Shown: positions 54,461 to 64,000 of the stretch, in pieces
Numbering within the stretch: position 1 is the stretch's first letter
Layout of the letters: each line of letters begins with the position of its first letter
Source of the DNA: Schistocerca nitens
Taxonomy: Eukaryota > Arthropoda > Insecta > Orthoptera > Acrididae
DNA: 64,000 nucleotides
Assembly (NCBI RefSeq): GCF_023898315.1
Contig: NC_064616.1
Span: 295,728,934 to 295,792,933 of the forward strand
Reading direction: 5' to 3'
The notes under the pieces: model-generated
The model's database searches: none
Seen by the model: only the letters and a program-made list of their open reading frames with translations
Told to the model about the DNA's origin: nothing
Position numbers and translations under genes: made by a program

Positions 54461-54469
54461 TTCTTGAAG

Positions 54470-55260
54470 TGAACTCGTTTGGTATGTTTCACCCACTGTT
54501 GCAAATAGTTCCAAACATTTTCTGTGGAATTAAGATCTGGTGATTTAATCGGTTAATCGAGGCGGCATAGGTTGCCCAAGTGTTTATCAAAGCGAGAACG
54601 TATGCGTGCAGCTATGTGAAAACGGCTGTTGTCATCTTGGAGGACGTGGGGATCCACAGCATGCTCATCACCAAGATATAGAAGAAAGGGGAACAGTTGG
54701 TCTTTGTAAATATTAAAATAAACATTCTTTTTCACGTTCCGGTGTCGTGAATGAGTGGACCAAGTAATGGTACACCCCAAAGAACCATAGAACCGACTGC
54801 GTCTGAAATTTACCTTCCACGCTCTGTGGAGTCTCAGTGGATCGCTGGTCGCTCGACACCTTGCATCATTTGAAAAGAGGAAAAATTGTAACTAATCGGA
54901 CCACAACACACGCCTCCAGAGAGCTGATGTCCATTTACTGCGCCATTTTCCCCATTTAAGACGTGCATTCTTATGTGTCGCTATGATCAAAAGCCTTTTG
55001 GAGATATCTGACTCCAAATGTCCACTGTACGGAGTTCCCTTCGCAAGGTCAGAGACTGGTTGAATTGGATCTGTATTAACTGACAGCAGAAATTCGTGTC
55101 GGGTTTGAAACTATCATTGACAAGGTGTGACACTCGTCTCCGGTCCTTGTCACCTAGTATCTTTCTTACTCTATGCTATGAATGGCAAACAATTCCCTGT
55201 ATACGCGTTCGGAAGTCCGCGCTGATAAAAATCTGGTAACATCGTTCACAGTGTGGTCAT
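54470..55260 (-). pseudogene. Tc1-like transposase pseudogene (family F)
   Basis: Minus strand: RVSHLVNDSFKPDTNFCCQL, LLIIATHKNARLKWGKWR, RVLWSD..QFFLF (first catalytic aspartate; about 54900), KNVYFNIYKDQLFPFLLYLG, LQDDNSRFHIAARIRSRF (second D; about 54650), SPDLNSTENVWNYL (E; about 54525). Stops between the blocks. Confidence 0.85.
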
Positions 55261-55440
55261 GGGCAAGTCTAAAAATGATAGCTTCATTTTATCATTCTGT
55301 CATGTCTCTATGTCAGCCAATTCCACTGCGTTGATTCCATTTAACCGACTGGCATGTCTAAACCACCTCACTGCCATGCCTCACCATAGAGGGTCATGAT
55401 AGCTTATTACCAGTTACACACCATGTACAGCGCTCTAAAG

Positions 55441-56377
55441 CGAACAGTGCGTCGTCTCGATGACTAACATTTTGTACGGTGAACTCATCCTGTCACTCTT
55501 TGATTCCATGACACGGAATTTAGAGGCTTTAATTGCGACACATGAAACTTCACACCATACTGAGTTCTCAAAGTCAGAGCCCATCTACAGTTCTTTAGCC
55601 CTAGCCATTTACAAACCGACGTGCTATAAACTGCGCAAAATGTACCATTCCAACTTAAAATTATCAGGCGTGACTTCCAAAAGCAATCCACCCGTTTGAC
55701 ACAACCTGCTAATTATACAAAAGCACCTGTCTGCCTTCGTTAGCTCCAAAATCTACAAGAGACACACTATAAAAAATCTCACACACTCTCCGTTACATGT
55801 AATTCGCCTAAAGTCATAAAACATAAATATTTAACGAAATACCTCTCCAGTACCCTGCGTGACACACTGGCCTTAAACTGTTGCAGGGACTATAATGTGT
55901 TTCCTTTTTGGTTAATGTCTTCACGGTGGTCTCTAGTGGACTTTTCATGACTTAATGGTCTAAATATTTGTGCTAAAGTGGTTTTGTTGTGTGACCTCTG
56001 TTGCGAATTTCATGTGACACCATTTAGCATTGTTGCATTCATCGTCATGGTATTACTAGTGTTTATTAAAATAATTTCATATATTCCTTACGTTGATATA
56101 ACAGTACCAATAAATAACAGCTTACGATATCAATAACTTTTGTTTACTGTGTTGTAATAGTGGTCAATATGTGTATAAATATATCCGTTTGGCAGTGGGT
56201 AATGCAGTTGGGTGAGTGTCATCATTTTTTTTACTTTTTTTTTTACGAAACATTGAGTCTCATGTTAAAAATAGAAGTTAAGAAAAATCTTTCCAGCTTT
56301 GCAACTATTTGCGGAAGATATAATTTCTATTCTGGAACTTTCAGATCTCAGTGACGTAGGTGATGATGGCGACAATG
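55441..56377. other. Unassigned spacer
   Basis: Frame 55460-55699 (+, 79 codons) has no recognised domain. Near 56290-56392 a short plus-strand frame reads QLFAEDIISILELSDLSDVG then a run of D/G/E; such acidic starts occur in piggyBac-like transposases, but nothing further supports this. Confidence 0.3.
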
Positions 56378-57044
56378 AAACAATGAACTCATGAAAAGAG
56401 ACTCGTCGGGAACTTTATAAGTATCTCTTAACATATCTTTTTGTAACGCAAATAATAGTTTAACTGAAGTAGTTGAGAGTGCGTACGAGGAGATAGAGTA
56501 GATCGGTCTGTAACACTGTGACATATTATTTGCCGAATCTTTAGAGACATCTGTAGGAGGCATACTTGCACGATATGGATTGTAATTGAGGCAGGAGCCG
56601 CTAGACGTAACGTCTTTGGAGCGAAGAAATGAAATACCGTTTGATACGGGCCTGTGCAGCCATAAGTCCAGGTAAAATGCAGCGAGCAATAACATGTGCC
56701 CGGAATCGCTATATAGCATTTATCAGTACTTAGGATCAAAATTATGACCACAGTGACAGTGATAGTAATAAATACACGAACGGTACCAGAGTTACGTGTT
56801 CACTTACACTTTGTACAGTACGGGTGATATTTGTGAGCTGCGTGTTCTGAAGGACAGTCATTGATTTTCGGTGCTGTTGTCTTGTTACTGTTTGATCCAG
56901 TTCCACACTTGTTACTACGATTAAGTTCCTTTCAAAAGTGATATATAGTTCCATTTCAAAAAGTCGTTTTAAAAAATCGACAACTATAAACGTTAAAAAC
57001 TACTTGCGTACATCAGAAAATTCACTACACTGTCCGCTATAACT
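56378..57044 (-). repeat. Left arm of a 0.7-kb inverted duplication
   Basis: Reverse complement of 61604-62325. The minus frame 56742-56954 (MELYITFERNLIVVTSVELD...) recurs in the right arm with one change over the first 67 codons. The frame has no recognised domain and is probably not a gene. Inner edge GTCCGCTATAACT (57044); outer edge AAACAATGAACTC (56378). Confidence 0.92.
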
Positions 57045-58859
57045 GACGTGATGTCATAAGGAAAGTGCATAAGCGGAGCTCAGATGAATGCTGAATCACT
57101 CTAGTGACAATACGGGACGGAGACGGGGATATCGACTGACATAAGCAACCCTGATAAATGCTGTGGCCTGGCGCCTGGGAACGAGCATCTTTTTAACGGC
57201 GAAGCTGGCCACCTGTTCTCGTGCTACTACCTTGAGCATCTATGGAAAGCAGTTGAATGACTGTGATGGATGTTGGATGTCCACTTCTTCACCGACCAGT
57301 CAAGTCGTGCGCCGCTTTGATTTCTCCGCTGTAGCTCACGTAATGTCTTACCTTAGGAAATGGTAGCATTCGGTTACATTAAAGGAGTGTCACTGGATAG
57401 GTACATGCATAGTTTTGTGTCGCCACAGCCGGTACAATGAAATTGCACCCTGAACGGGAAGTGACACTACACATCACTGTCATTTCTTTGACCGGTCTAC
57501 CCTCATTTCACTTGCGCATGTTTCAAAGTGTGCCTATTTGTTGCTTTTGAGGCGTGCAACGCCATCACGCACAAGGAACGACTGAAAGTTGCGGAATTTG
57601 GATTTGAACAGGCGACTTGCACCTTGCGACTCTAATCTCGCGTCTGAGATCGAACGCTTGTAATGGCCTCTGTCGCCCCTTTGGAATAGGACCTTAATCA
57701 CTACACTGAAAAAGCTTCGAGGACAAGACGCTGGAGTTTTTCAATATATCCACTGTGAGGAGTATTAACGAAATTTGCTAAAAACCTTCTGTAACAGAAA
57801 CAGAATTCGAGATATGATAACTGGAAACGGCCTTGAAACGGCTTTCAGGAGACGTCCGGAGTTCCGAACAGCGTTTAAAGTTAAGTCTCAAAGTGCAGTA
57901 TTTCATGTATTTCTCAGTTTCTTCATGTGTTAGTCTGTTTTCATTTTTCAACTATTTCTAAACATGAAAAGTGATCAGAAGAACCCCAAGAGAAGTGTGA
58001 TTTCGAATTACTTCATTTACGTCGACGCAAACAGGCTATTACACAGTAAGAATTTGCGAGAAAAGCTGTACTTCAACATACTGTTGAATATGAAGACTGC
58101 AGGATACTCAAACATTAAAGACGAGTTACTTCACCACACTCCACTTCAACCATGCCGAAGAAAAAAAGGAATAATAACAATAATCATAATAAAACATGCG
58201 ATACGTCGAACCCTAGATCAAAATAAACATGACAAGCTGATTTGTTAAACGCATGCCCTCTCAATCAGTTTCATGTCCTCAGGTTTCAAAATTTGGTTCA
58301 ATTTGTTTTGCCAAACTATCGGTTAAGAGACGCTACAACTTTTTCTGTTCATTACAAATATTTGCGTTATATTTTGTACCTTTAATCACACAATTAACTT
58401 AGGATATAATTCATTTTTGAACAAGTATACTGATAATCTTATACGTTGCTGTGTTACTAAGAAACGCTGCTTACGTAAATACTATCAATACGACCGCCTC
58501 GAACTCCGATTTGGACACCAACGAAACAAATGTACAACATACGTCTCCAACTTCTGTTCGATAAAACCACCTCCGTTATATCCCTGATGCAGCGACTGCG
58601 GTACAAATCCTAATCCCAACTACCGCTAAAAAAGTAGACCGAGGTGTCATGCCCCGTTTACGTCCATATAGGGAGAGCCATATCAGACGTAATATCTCTT
58701 TTAGTTACTGAACGCGTTGGACTATTGGCAAATGATAGTACGAGGAGCATCACAGAAGTTTTATACTGATCAGTATTAACCACATTGGACAAAAACGTTA
58801 TTCACCGCACTAGACATCACGCCATCGTGCCACACCGTCATTATAACGGCCTCAGTCCA
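57045..58859. other. Unassigned spacer between inverted arms
   Basis: About 57120-57330 contains GAGCATCTATGGAAAGCAGTTGAATGACTG, which I associate loosely with a dispersed repeat. The frame 57964-58248 (94 codons, MKSDQKNPKRSVISNYFIYV...) has no recognised domain. The remainder is blank. Confidence 0.3.
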
Positions 58860-59529
58860 AGATTCCAAGAGATTCTTGGGGTATGCTACGTCTAGCAGAA
58901 GGCATTCATTGATGTTTAAATCTTTCAGAGCTACCAAACTACAAGCATGCTGGTTGCTCCGTTACACACCCTGTTCCAAACAGTCCCAGACATTTTCTGT
59001 GGGATTAAGATTGGGTGATTTAGTGGGCGAGTCGAGATGCGATAGGGTGCCTGGGTGTTAGTCAAATCAGGAATGTATGCAGCTCTGTGAACACTGCTGT
59101 TGCCATATTAGAACCTGGGAGTGTCCACAGATTTGTCATCATGACGATGGAGAACAGAGAGCAACAGATTGCCAACAAGAATGTAGAAATAAATATCCTG
59201 GTTCATTTTCAAGGTATCCTGAAACAGTAGGACCGAGTAATGGTACGAAAACTACCCCAAAACAGCACAAAAACGCCCCCTACCATAACAACACCCTCTA
59301 CACATTTTAAGGGTAAACACGTCATTGGACCGTCGGTGCACTCGGAGACTAGCTGTGGTGGACCTACATTCACAGCAGATATTTCGGTCGAGTTTGAAAC
59401 TGATGGTCATTCACATTGCGTGACACTCGTTTCCGTTCCCTGTCGGTTAGTATCTTTTTACGAGCACTGTTCTTACGCCGTATCGTACGGCTGCGAGTGG
59501 CTCACCGTTCTTTGTAGAGACTTTTTACG

Positions 59530-59923
59530 AAAATGGTTCCGCGGTGGTCTAGCGGTTCTAGCGCTGCAGTCCGGAACCGCGGGACTGCTACGGTCGCAGG
59601 TTCGAATCCTGCCTTGGGCATGGGTGTGTGTGATGTCCTTAGGTTAGTTAGGTTTAAGTAGTTCTAAGTTCTAGGGGACTTATGACCTAAGATGTTGAGT
59701 CCCATAGTGCTCAGAGCCATTTTGAAAATGGTTCAAATGGCTCTGAGCACTATGGGACTCAACTGCTGTGGTCAGTAGTCCCCTAGAACTTAGAACTACT
59801 TAAACCTAACTAACCTAAGGACATCACACACATCCATGCCCGAGGCAGGATTCGAACCTGCGACCGTAGCAGTCGCACGGTTCCGGACTGCGCGCCTAGA
59901 ACCGCGAGACCACCGCGGCCGGC
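59530..59923 (-). mobile_element. SINE family A (minus) interrupted in its tail by another SINE
   Basis: Outer duplication AGACTTTTTACG at 59518-59529 and 59924-59935. The bulk lies at 59735-59923 on the minus strand. Confidence 0.92.
59540..59723 (+). mobile_element. SINE family A inserted into the tail of another SINE
   Basis: Flanked by GAAAATGGTTC at 59529-59539 and 59724-59734, which are tail bases of the minus-strand SINE. The two SINEs are tail to tail, forming a palindrome of about 190 bp per arm. Confidence 0.92.
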
Positions 59924-60177
59924 AGACTTTTTACGGTCTGCGTAACATCGACCACAGTGTGGTGCTGGGCACATCGAAACACAGGCCACTTCTGCACGTC
60001 GACCCAACTTACTCCACTGACTCCATACTAGCGACTGACACATACACACCACTTCACTGCCACGACTTACGTCGGCGGCAGAAGGCGACATGACCACCTG
60101 GTACCAGTTCAATACCATCTCCAATTCTCTAAAGTCACCAGTGATCTCTTTTAAAGAGGCGACTAATACTTCGCTCG

Positions 60178-60628
60178 GTGAGCTTACAACACGGGGGAGG
60201 CCAGCAATTAATGATGGAGCTACCCAAAACGCCTCAGGGTGCAGACACTGCCTTGTCGAATGAAGAGGTAGATATCGATGATTATCTTGAACACCTGGAG
60301 CAGTACGCGAGCGGTGTCACTGCCAGGTTACGAAAGCCAGCTCTGACACGGATGGCCGGCCGCGGTGGTCTAGCGGTTCTAGGCGCTCAGTCCGGAACTG
60401 CGGGACTGCTACGGTCGCAGGTACGAATCCTGCCTCGGGCATGGATGTGGGTGATGTCCTTAGGTTAGTTAGGTTTAAGTAGTTCTAAGTTCTAGGGGAC
60501 TGATGACCAAAGATGTTAAGTCCCATAGTGCTCAGAGCCATTTGAACCATTTGACACGGATGCTTCCTGATTTTTTCTACGTGGCGAAACGGAGGTGTCC
60601 CATCCATAGAAGAACATCAAAGCATCTA
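60178..60628 (+). pseudogene. Unknown ORF interrupted by a SINE
   Basis: The frame from 60178 (MSLQHGGGQQLMMELPKTPQ) continues through GADTALSNEEVDIDDYLEHL and EQYASGVTARLRKPALTRM to the SINE at 60355-60551. With the SINE and one target copy removed the frame continues (LPDFFYVAKRRCPIHRR...) to a TAG shortly after. No family recognised; the acidic then basic composition could suit a gag-like or DNA-binding fragment. Confidence 0.3.
60355..60551 (+). mobile_element. SINE family A, 11-bp duplication
   Basis: Flanked by TGACACGGATG at 60344-60354 and 60552-60562. Confidence 0.96.
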
Positions 60629-60801
60629 TGGTAACAACGAACCACTTCAGAGTATGTCAAACATAGAGGAAACTTGATGATGATTGCACAGTAGCCACAG
60701 AGGATGAGGGAAAGGAATAGGCCTGTTCATATCTATTCTATCCGGTAAGAATTGTTATAAAGTTTGTTGATTATACAAACCATAAAGGTATGTATGAAGT
60801 A

Positions 60802-61510
60802 CAGGGTGGGCCGGCCGCTGTGACCAAGCGGTTCTAGGCGCTTCAGTCCGGAACCACGCGGCTGCTACGGTCGCAGGTTCGAATCCTGCCTCGGGCATGA
60901 ATGTGTGTGATGTCCTCAGGTTAGTTAGGTTTAAGTAGTTCTAAGTCTAGGTGACTGATGACCTCAGATGTTAAGTCCCATAGTGCTTAGAGCCATTTTA
61001 AGTACAGGGTGGCTATAATTAAACTTTCACTACTTGAGGGTGTCCTCATGAAAAACGAGTGACCGTAGGACAATGAAACTTTGTGGAAATATTAGTAAGA
61101 ACAATCGAAAAAATAACGAATAAACCATTGAAAGAAAAACATTTCAATTTCAACAGTAGAGGCTGACATTTGTTAACTGCATACCATGTTTACGTTCCAG
61201 GTTACTAACGTTGCTCAGTGTGACAACCACGACAGCCTGCAAACGCGCTGGGGATTCCATTTCACAGTTGTTTGCGGCACTTTTCGAACGTTGTACCACG
61301 GAATGTTCAGATGTCTTGACACTGTTAATACACTATTTGAAAATCACATATTGCATCCAGTACCAGTACGGCGACTACATAGACTAATAACGACGCCAGT
61401 CCTGCGGCGGACAGTCTGAACATCATTCTTGTTAAGATAGGTATCAATACGCTGAACAGTTCTCCATCTACACTGGCTCAAGTACCGAAAGTTTAGTTAT
61501 AACCTTCCCG
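60802..61510 (-). mobile_element. Mariner-like element with SINE in its terminus
   Basis: Left end CAGGGTGGCTATAATTAAACTTTC (split by the SINE), right end GAAAGTTTAGTTATAACCTTCCCG inverted; TA at 60800-60801 and 61511-61512. The minus strand of the interior shows RHLNIPWYNVRKV and TTVKWNPQRVC, like a second helix-turn-helix of DUF4817-type transposases. The catalytic domain is absent. Confidence 0.75.
60810..60999 (+). mobile_element. SINE family A, 13-bp duplication
   Basis: Flanked by AAGTACAGGGTGG at 60797-60809 and 61000-61012; the target includes the first bases of the mariner-like element. Confidence 0.95.
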
Positions 61511-61603
61511 TACATACACAACCTAGATGATGTGAGGCAACTATGACCGGACACCCAAAATATATTCAGAACGAGTAAATACATCGAAATGCTATTTTCG
61601 CTA

Positions 61604-62325
61604 AGTTATAGCGGACTGCGTTGTGAATTTTCTGATGTACGCAAGTAGTTTTTAACGTTTATAGTTGTCGATTTTTTAAAACGACTTTTTGAAATGGAAC
61701 TATATATCACTTTTGAAAGGAACTTAATCGTAGTAACAAGTGTGGAACTGGATCAAACAGTAACAAGACAACAGCACCGAAAATCAATGACTGTCCTTCA
61801 GAACACGCGGCTCACAAATATCACCCGTACTGTACAAAGTGTAAGTGAACACGTAACTCTGGTACCGTTCGTGTATTTATTACTATCACTGTCAAATAAA
61901 GTGGTCATAATTTTGATCCTAAGTACTGATAAATGCTATATAGCGATTCCGGGCACATATTATTGCTCGCTGCATTTTACCTGGACTTACGGCTGCACAG
62001 GCCCGTATCAAACGGTATTTCATTTCTTCGCTATTAGTCCAAAGACGTTACGTCTAGCGGCTCTTGCCTCAATTACAATCCATATCGTATAAGTATGCCT
62101 CCTACAGATGTCTCTAAAGATTAGGCAAATAATATGTCACAGTGTTACAGACCGATCTACTCTATTCCCCTGCATCCAACAAACAGTTTTGCTTTTCGCA
62201 ATATTGTCATCTCCCCGTGTAGACTCTCAACTACATCAGTTAAACTATTATTTGCGTCAGAAAAAGATATGTTAAGTGATACTTATAAAGTTCACAACAA
62301 GTCTCTTTTCACAAGTTCATTGTTT
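61604..62325 (+). repeat. Right arm of a 0.7-kb inverted duplication
   Basis: Inverted copy of 56378-57044. Differences include a 6-base insertion near 62028 and an insertion of about 45-50 bases near 62165-62225 (CCTGCATCCAACAAACAG...). The frame 61694-62092 mirrors the left-arm frame. Confidence 0.92.
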
Positions 62326-62534
62326 GAGTCATCCTGTACACAGGATGATTTTACTAAATGAGGCAAACTGCAGGAAACGACTGCTGAGAGGATAAGCAGA
62401 AAAGGGTCACGTGGACATATGACTGCAAATGCATTCCAAGGAAGAAAAGGAGGAAAGTAGAGCTAAAAGAACTTTGACGCTTTAGCTTTCAATGATGGCA
62501 AGCACACATAAGGATACATTGGGCATTTAGGTAT

Positions 62535-63087
62535 GATCTCACTGTAGAAATATTTTGCCTCCACATTTAGGAGGACAGTGAGCTGGAGCACCGTTATGTA
62601 GCTGCGACATTGCCCTTTTTACCATCAAGGCACGTCTTCCAGCAGGAGAGCCAGGTTGACCTGGAGGAAGTGCACATATGCCTCCATTGTGAAGCATTTT
62701 GGAAGGATGACTGGACCGACAAGGAGAACGCCAATAATTCCCATCCACACATTTTGGCCTAATAGACGCTGATAGTATGCGGCCACGATAATGTGTGGAT
62801 TCGCTGTAGCACACAGGTGGGCGTGGTGAAGTCTGATGATACTGCCCCACGTCTAAGAATAGGACGGATGTTAGAAATCTCAGCAGCACGGTGGCCTGTG
62901 CGAGGAACCGGCGACAAAACCGTCGCCACAGAGGTAATGTAGAAAGTGGTTTGGATAGTGGCTGTTGTCACGGAGAAAGTTCCACACAGTAGTTTGGCTT
63001 ACGCCACGCTGGCGGGCTACCTGTTTGGTGCTGATACCGGGTTCACTGTCAGGGACCTCTTATCTCTGTCTTCAGGTGGGTGTACCT
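62535..63087 (-). pseudogene. Mariner-like (DUF4817-type) transposase fragment
   Basis: Minus strand: EPGISTKQVARQRGVSQTTV (helix-turn-helix; 63050-62985), WNFLRDNSHYPNHFLHY, then through shifts NVWMGIIGVLLVGPVILPKC (62760-62700), LALLLEDVPLMVKRAMSQLH and NGAPAHCPP (the DGAPAH motif with N for D; about 62580). Same type as 17611-19420 but a separate, dead copy. Confidence 0.82.
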
Positions 63088-63295
63088 CCCTCCCGCCCCG
63101 GTAGCTGAGTGGTCAGCGCGACGGAATGTCAATCCGAAGGGCCCGGGTTCGATTCCCGGCTGAGTCGGAGATTTTCTCCGTTCAGGGACTGAGTATTGTG
63201 TTGTCCTAATCATCATCGTTTCATCCCCATCGACGCGCAAGTCGCCGAAGTGGCGTCATATCGAAAGACTTGCACCCGGCGAACGGTCTACCCGA
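63088..63295 (+). mobile_element. SINE family C
   Basis: CCCCGGTAGCTGAGTGGTCAGCGCG, GGGTTCGATTCCCGGC, GACGCGCAAGTCGCCGAAGTGGCGTC and the CCGGCGAACGGTCTACCCGACGGGAGG end. Target duplication not resolved. Confidence 0.9.
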
Positions 63296-63306
63296 CGGGA
63301 GGCATA

Positions 63307-63494
63307 TGGCTCTGAGCACTATGGGACTTAACATCTATGGTCATCAGTCCCCTAGAACTTAGAACTACTTAAACCTAACTAAATTAATGACATCACACAC
63401 ATCCATGCCCGAGGCAGGTTTCGAACCTGCGACCGTAGCGGTCACGCGGTTCCAGACTGAAGCGCCTAGAACCGCACGGCCACACCGGCCGGCC
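63307..63494 (-). mobile_element. SINE family A, 11-bp duplication
   Basis: Flanked by CGGGAGGCATA at 63296-63306 and 63495-63505, inserted at the end of the family C SINE. Confidence 0.94.
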
Positions 63495-63505
63495 CGGGAG
63501 GCATA

Positions 63506-64000
63506 CATACGATGGCAATCTCGCTATTCACACTATACGTAAATGACCTTGTGGATAACATCGGAAATTCACTGAGGCATTATGCGGATGATGTTGTAGT
63601 ATAGCCCGCATCTCGTGGTCGTGCGGTAGCGTTCTCGCTTCCCACGCCCGGGTTCCCGGGTTCGATTCCCGGCGGGGTCAGGGATTTTCTCTGCCTCGTG
63701 ATGGCTGGGTGTTGTGTGCTGTCCTTAGGTTAGTTAGGTTTAAGTAGTTCTAAGTTCTAGGGGACTTATGACCACAGCAGTTGAGTCCCATAGTGCTCAG
63801 AGCCATTTTTTTGTTGTAGTATATCGAGAGGTTGTAACAATGGAAAATTGTACTGTAATGCAGGAGGATCTGCAACGAATTGACGCATGGTGCAGGGAAC
63901 GGCGATTGAATCTCAATGTAGACAAGTGTAATGTGCTGCGAATACATAGAAAGAGAGATCCTTTATCATTTAGCTACAATATGGAATGATCATATAAAGT
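63506..64000 (+). mobile_element. LINE reverse transcriptase fragment, cut by a SINE, running off the window
   Basis: Frame: ISLFTLYVNDLVDNIGNSLR then HYADDVVVY (YADD catalytic motif, 63576-63602); after the SINE REVVTMENCTVMQEDLQRID, WCRERRLNLNVDKCNVLRIH, RKRDPLSFSY. Similar to the 43859 LINE. The piece continues beyond 64000. Confidence 0.88.
63604..63811 (+). mobile_element. Chimeric SINE family D, 12-bp duplication
   Basis: Second copy of the family at 18462. Flanked by TGTTGTAGTATA at 63592-63603 and 63812-63823, directly after the YADD motif of the LINE. Confidence 0.94.

Larger units (their letters stand above)
53430..55440 (-). mobile_element. Decayed Tc1-like transposon, family F, carrying a LINE fragment
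   Basis: Transposase traces on the minus strand at 54470-55260, plus a 3' part near 53430-53600 that resumes beyond a LINE fragment. No clear terminal repeats found, so the limits are approximate. A related element is at 58860-60150. Confidence 0.65.
58860..60150 (-). mobile_element. Decayed Tc1-like element related to family F, with nested SINE pair
   Basis: CCAAACAGTCCCAGACATTTTCTGTGGGATTAAGATTGGGTGATTTAGT (58976-59025) parallels CCAAACATTTTCTGTGGAATTAAGATCTGGTGATTTAAT of family F (54511-54550), and later stretches (GGACCGAGTAATGG; GTGACACTCGTTTCCGTTCCCTGTC) also match. The SINE pair 59530-59923 interrupts it. Confidence 0.7.

Noticed and set aside
56290-56392. piggyBac-like transposase start
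   Set aside because: Only a short acidic stretch fits; no downstream DDD domain or terminal TTAA structure was found.
61694-62092. Conserved 132-codon protein, also present inverted at 56742-56954
   Set aside because: The conservation reflects duplication of the DNA arm; the right-hand extension is not open in the left arm and no domain is visible.

Overview
This window looks like intron-rich or intergenic DNA from a large insect genome. My best guess is an acridid grasshopper or locust close to Schistocerca. That rests on recognising several very abundant tRNA-derived SINE families, RTE-type LINEs ending in a CAA-repeat tail, and Tc1/mariner families that I associate with such genomes; no search was run. 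There is no bacterial-style gene order, no rRNA, no CRISPR array and no canonical tRNA gene. Nearly all the open frames are fragments of transposable elements or chance frames.

The one well supported host coding piece is a very GC-rich exon at 29826-30072 (+). It encodes transmembrane helices 2-4 of a major facilitator transporter, most like the SLC22 organic cation transporter group, and ends at a good splice donor. A second, weaker candidate is an acceptor-preceded 70-codon frame at 41877-42091.

Layout. 0-1.3 kb: two fold-back elements. 1.5-7 kb: a decayed Tc1, an RTE-type LINE fragment, and a Tc1 holding a solo LTR (perfect 5-bp duplication) and a SINE (perfect 12-bp duplication), abutting a mariner remnant. 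7.9-11.3 kb: LINE, SINEs, a Tc1 fragment and an internally deleted mariner. 11.8-13.3 kb: SINEs and a LINE with an RNase H domain. 15-22.5 kb: one long minus-strand LINE (ORF1 with zinc knuckle, endonuclease, reverse transcriptase, C-terminal region) split by a DD41D mariner-like element and several SINEs. 23.5-29.7 kb: an RTE LINE split by a short terminal-inverted-repeat element and an almost perfect palindrome, then two Tc1 elements. 29.8-33.6 kb: the transporter exon followed by a four-level nest (Tc1, then RTE LINE, then three SINEs). 33.6-42.4 kb: mariner-like remnant, a fold-back element built around a tRNA-like core, LTR-like promoter and primer-binding region, LINE fragments and an inverted-repeat unit with microsatellites. 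42.4-45.4 kb: a nearly intact Tc1 transposase (one stop codon) beside a LINE. 45.4-55.4 kb: tandem duplications, a second copy of the first fold-back element, a long RTE LINE and a Tc1/LINE/SINE nest. 56.4-62.3 kb: two 0.7-kb inverted arms 4.6 kb apart. 62.5-64 kb: mariner remnant, SINEs and a LINE reverse transcriptase piece cut by a SINE next to its YADD motif.

The elements do not form a pathway. Their value is the order of insertions, which can be read from target-site duplications: SINEs are the youngest layer, inserting into LINEs, Tc1/mariner elements, fold-back elements and each other.
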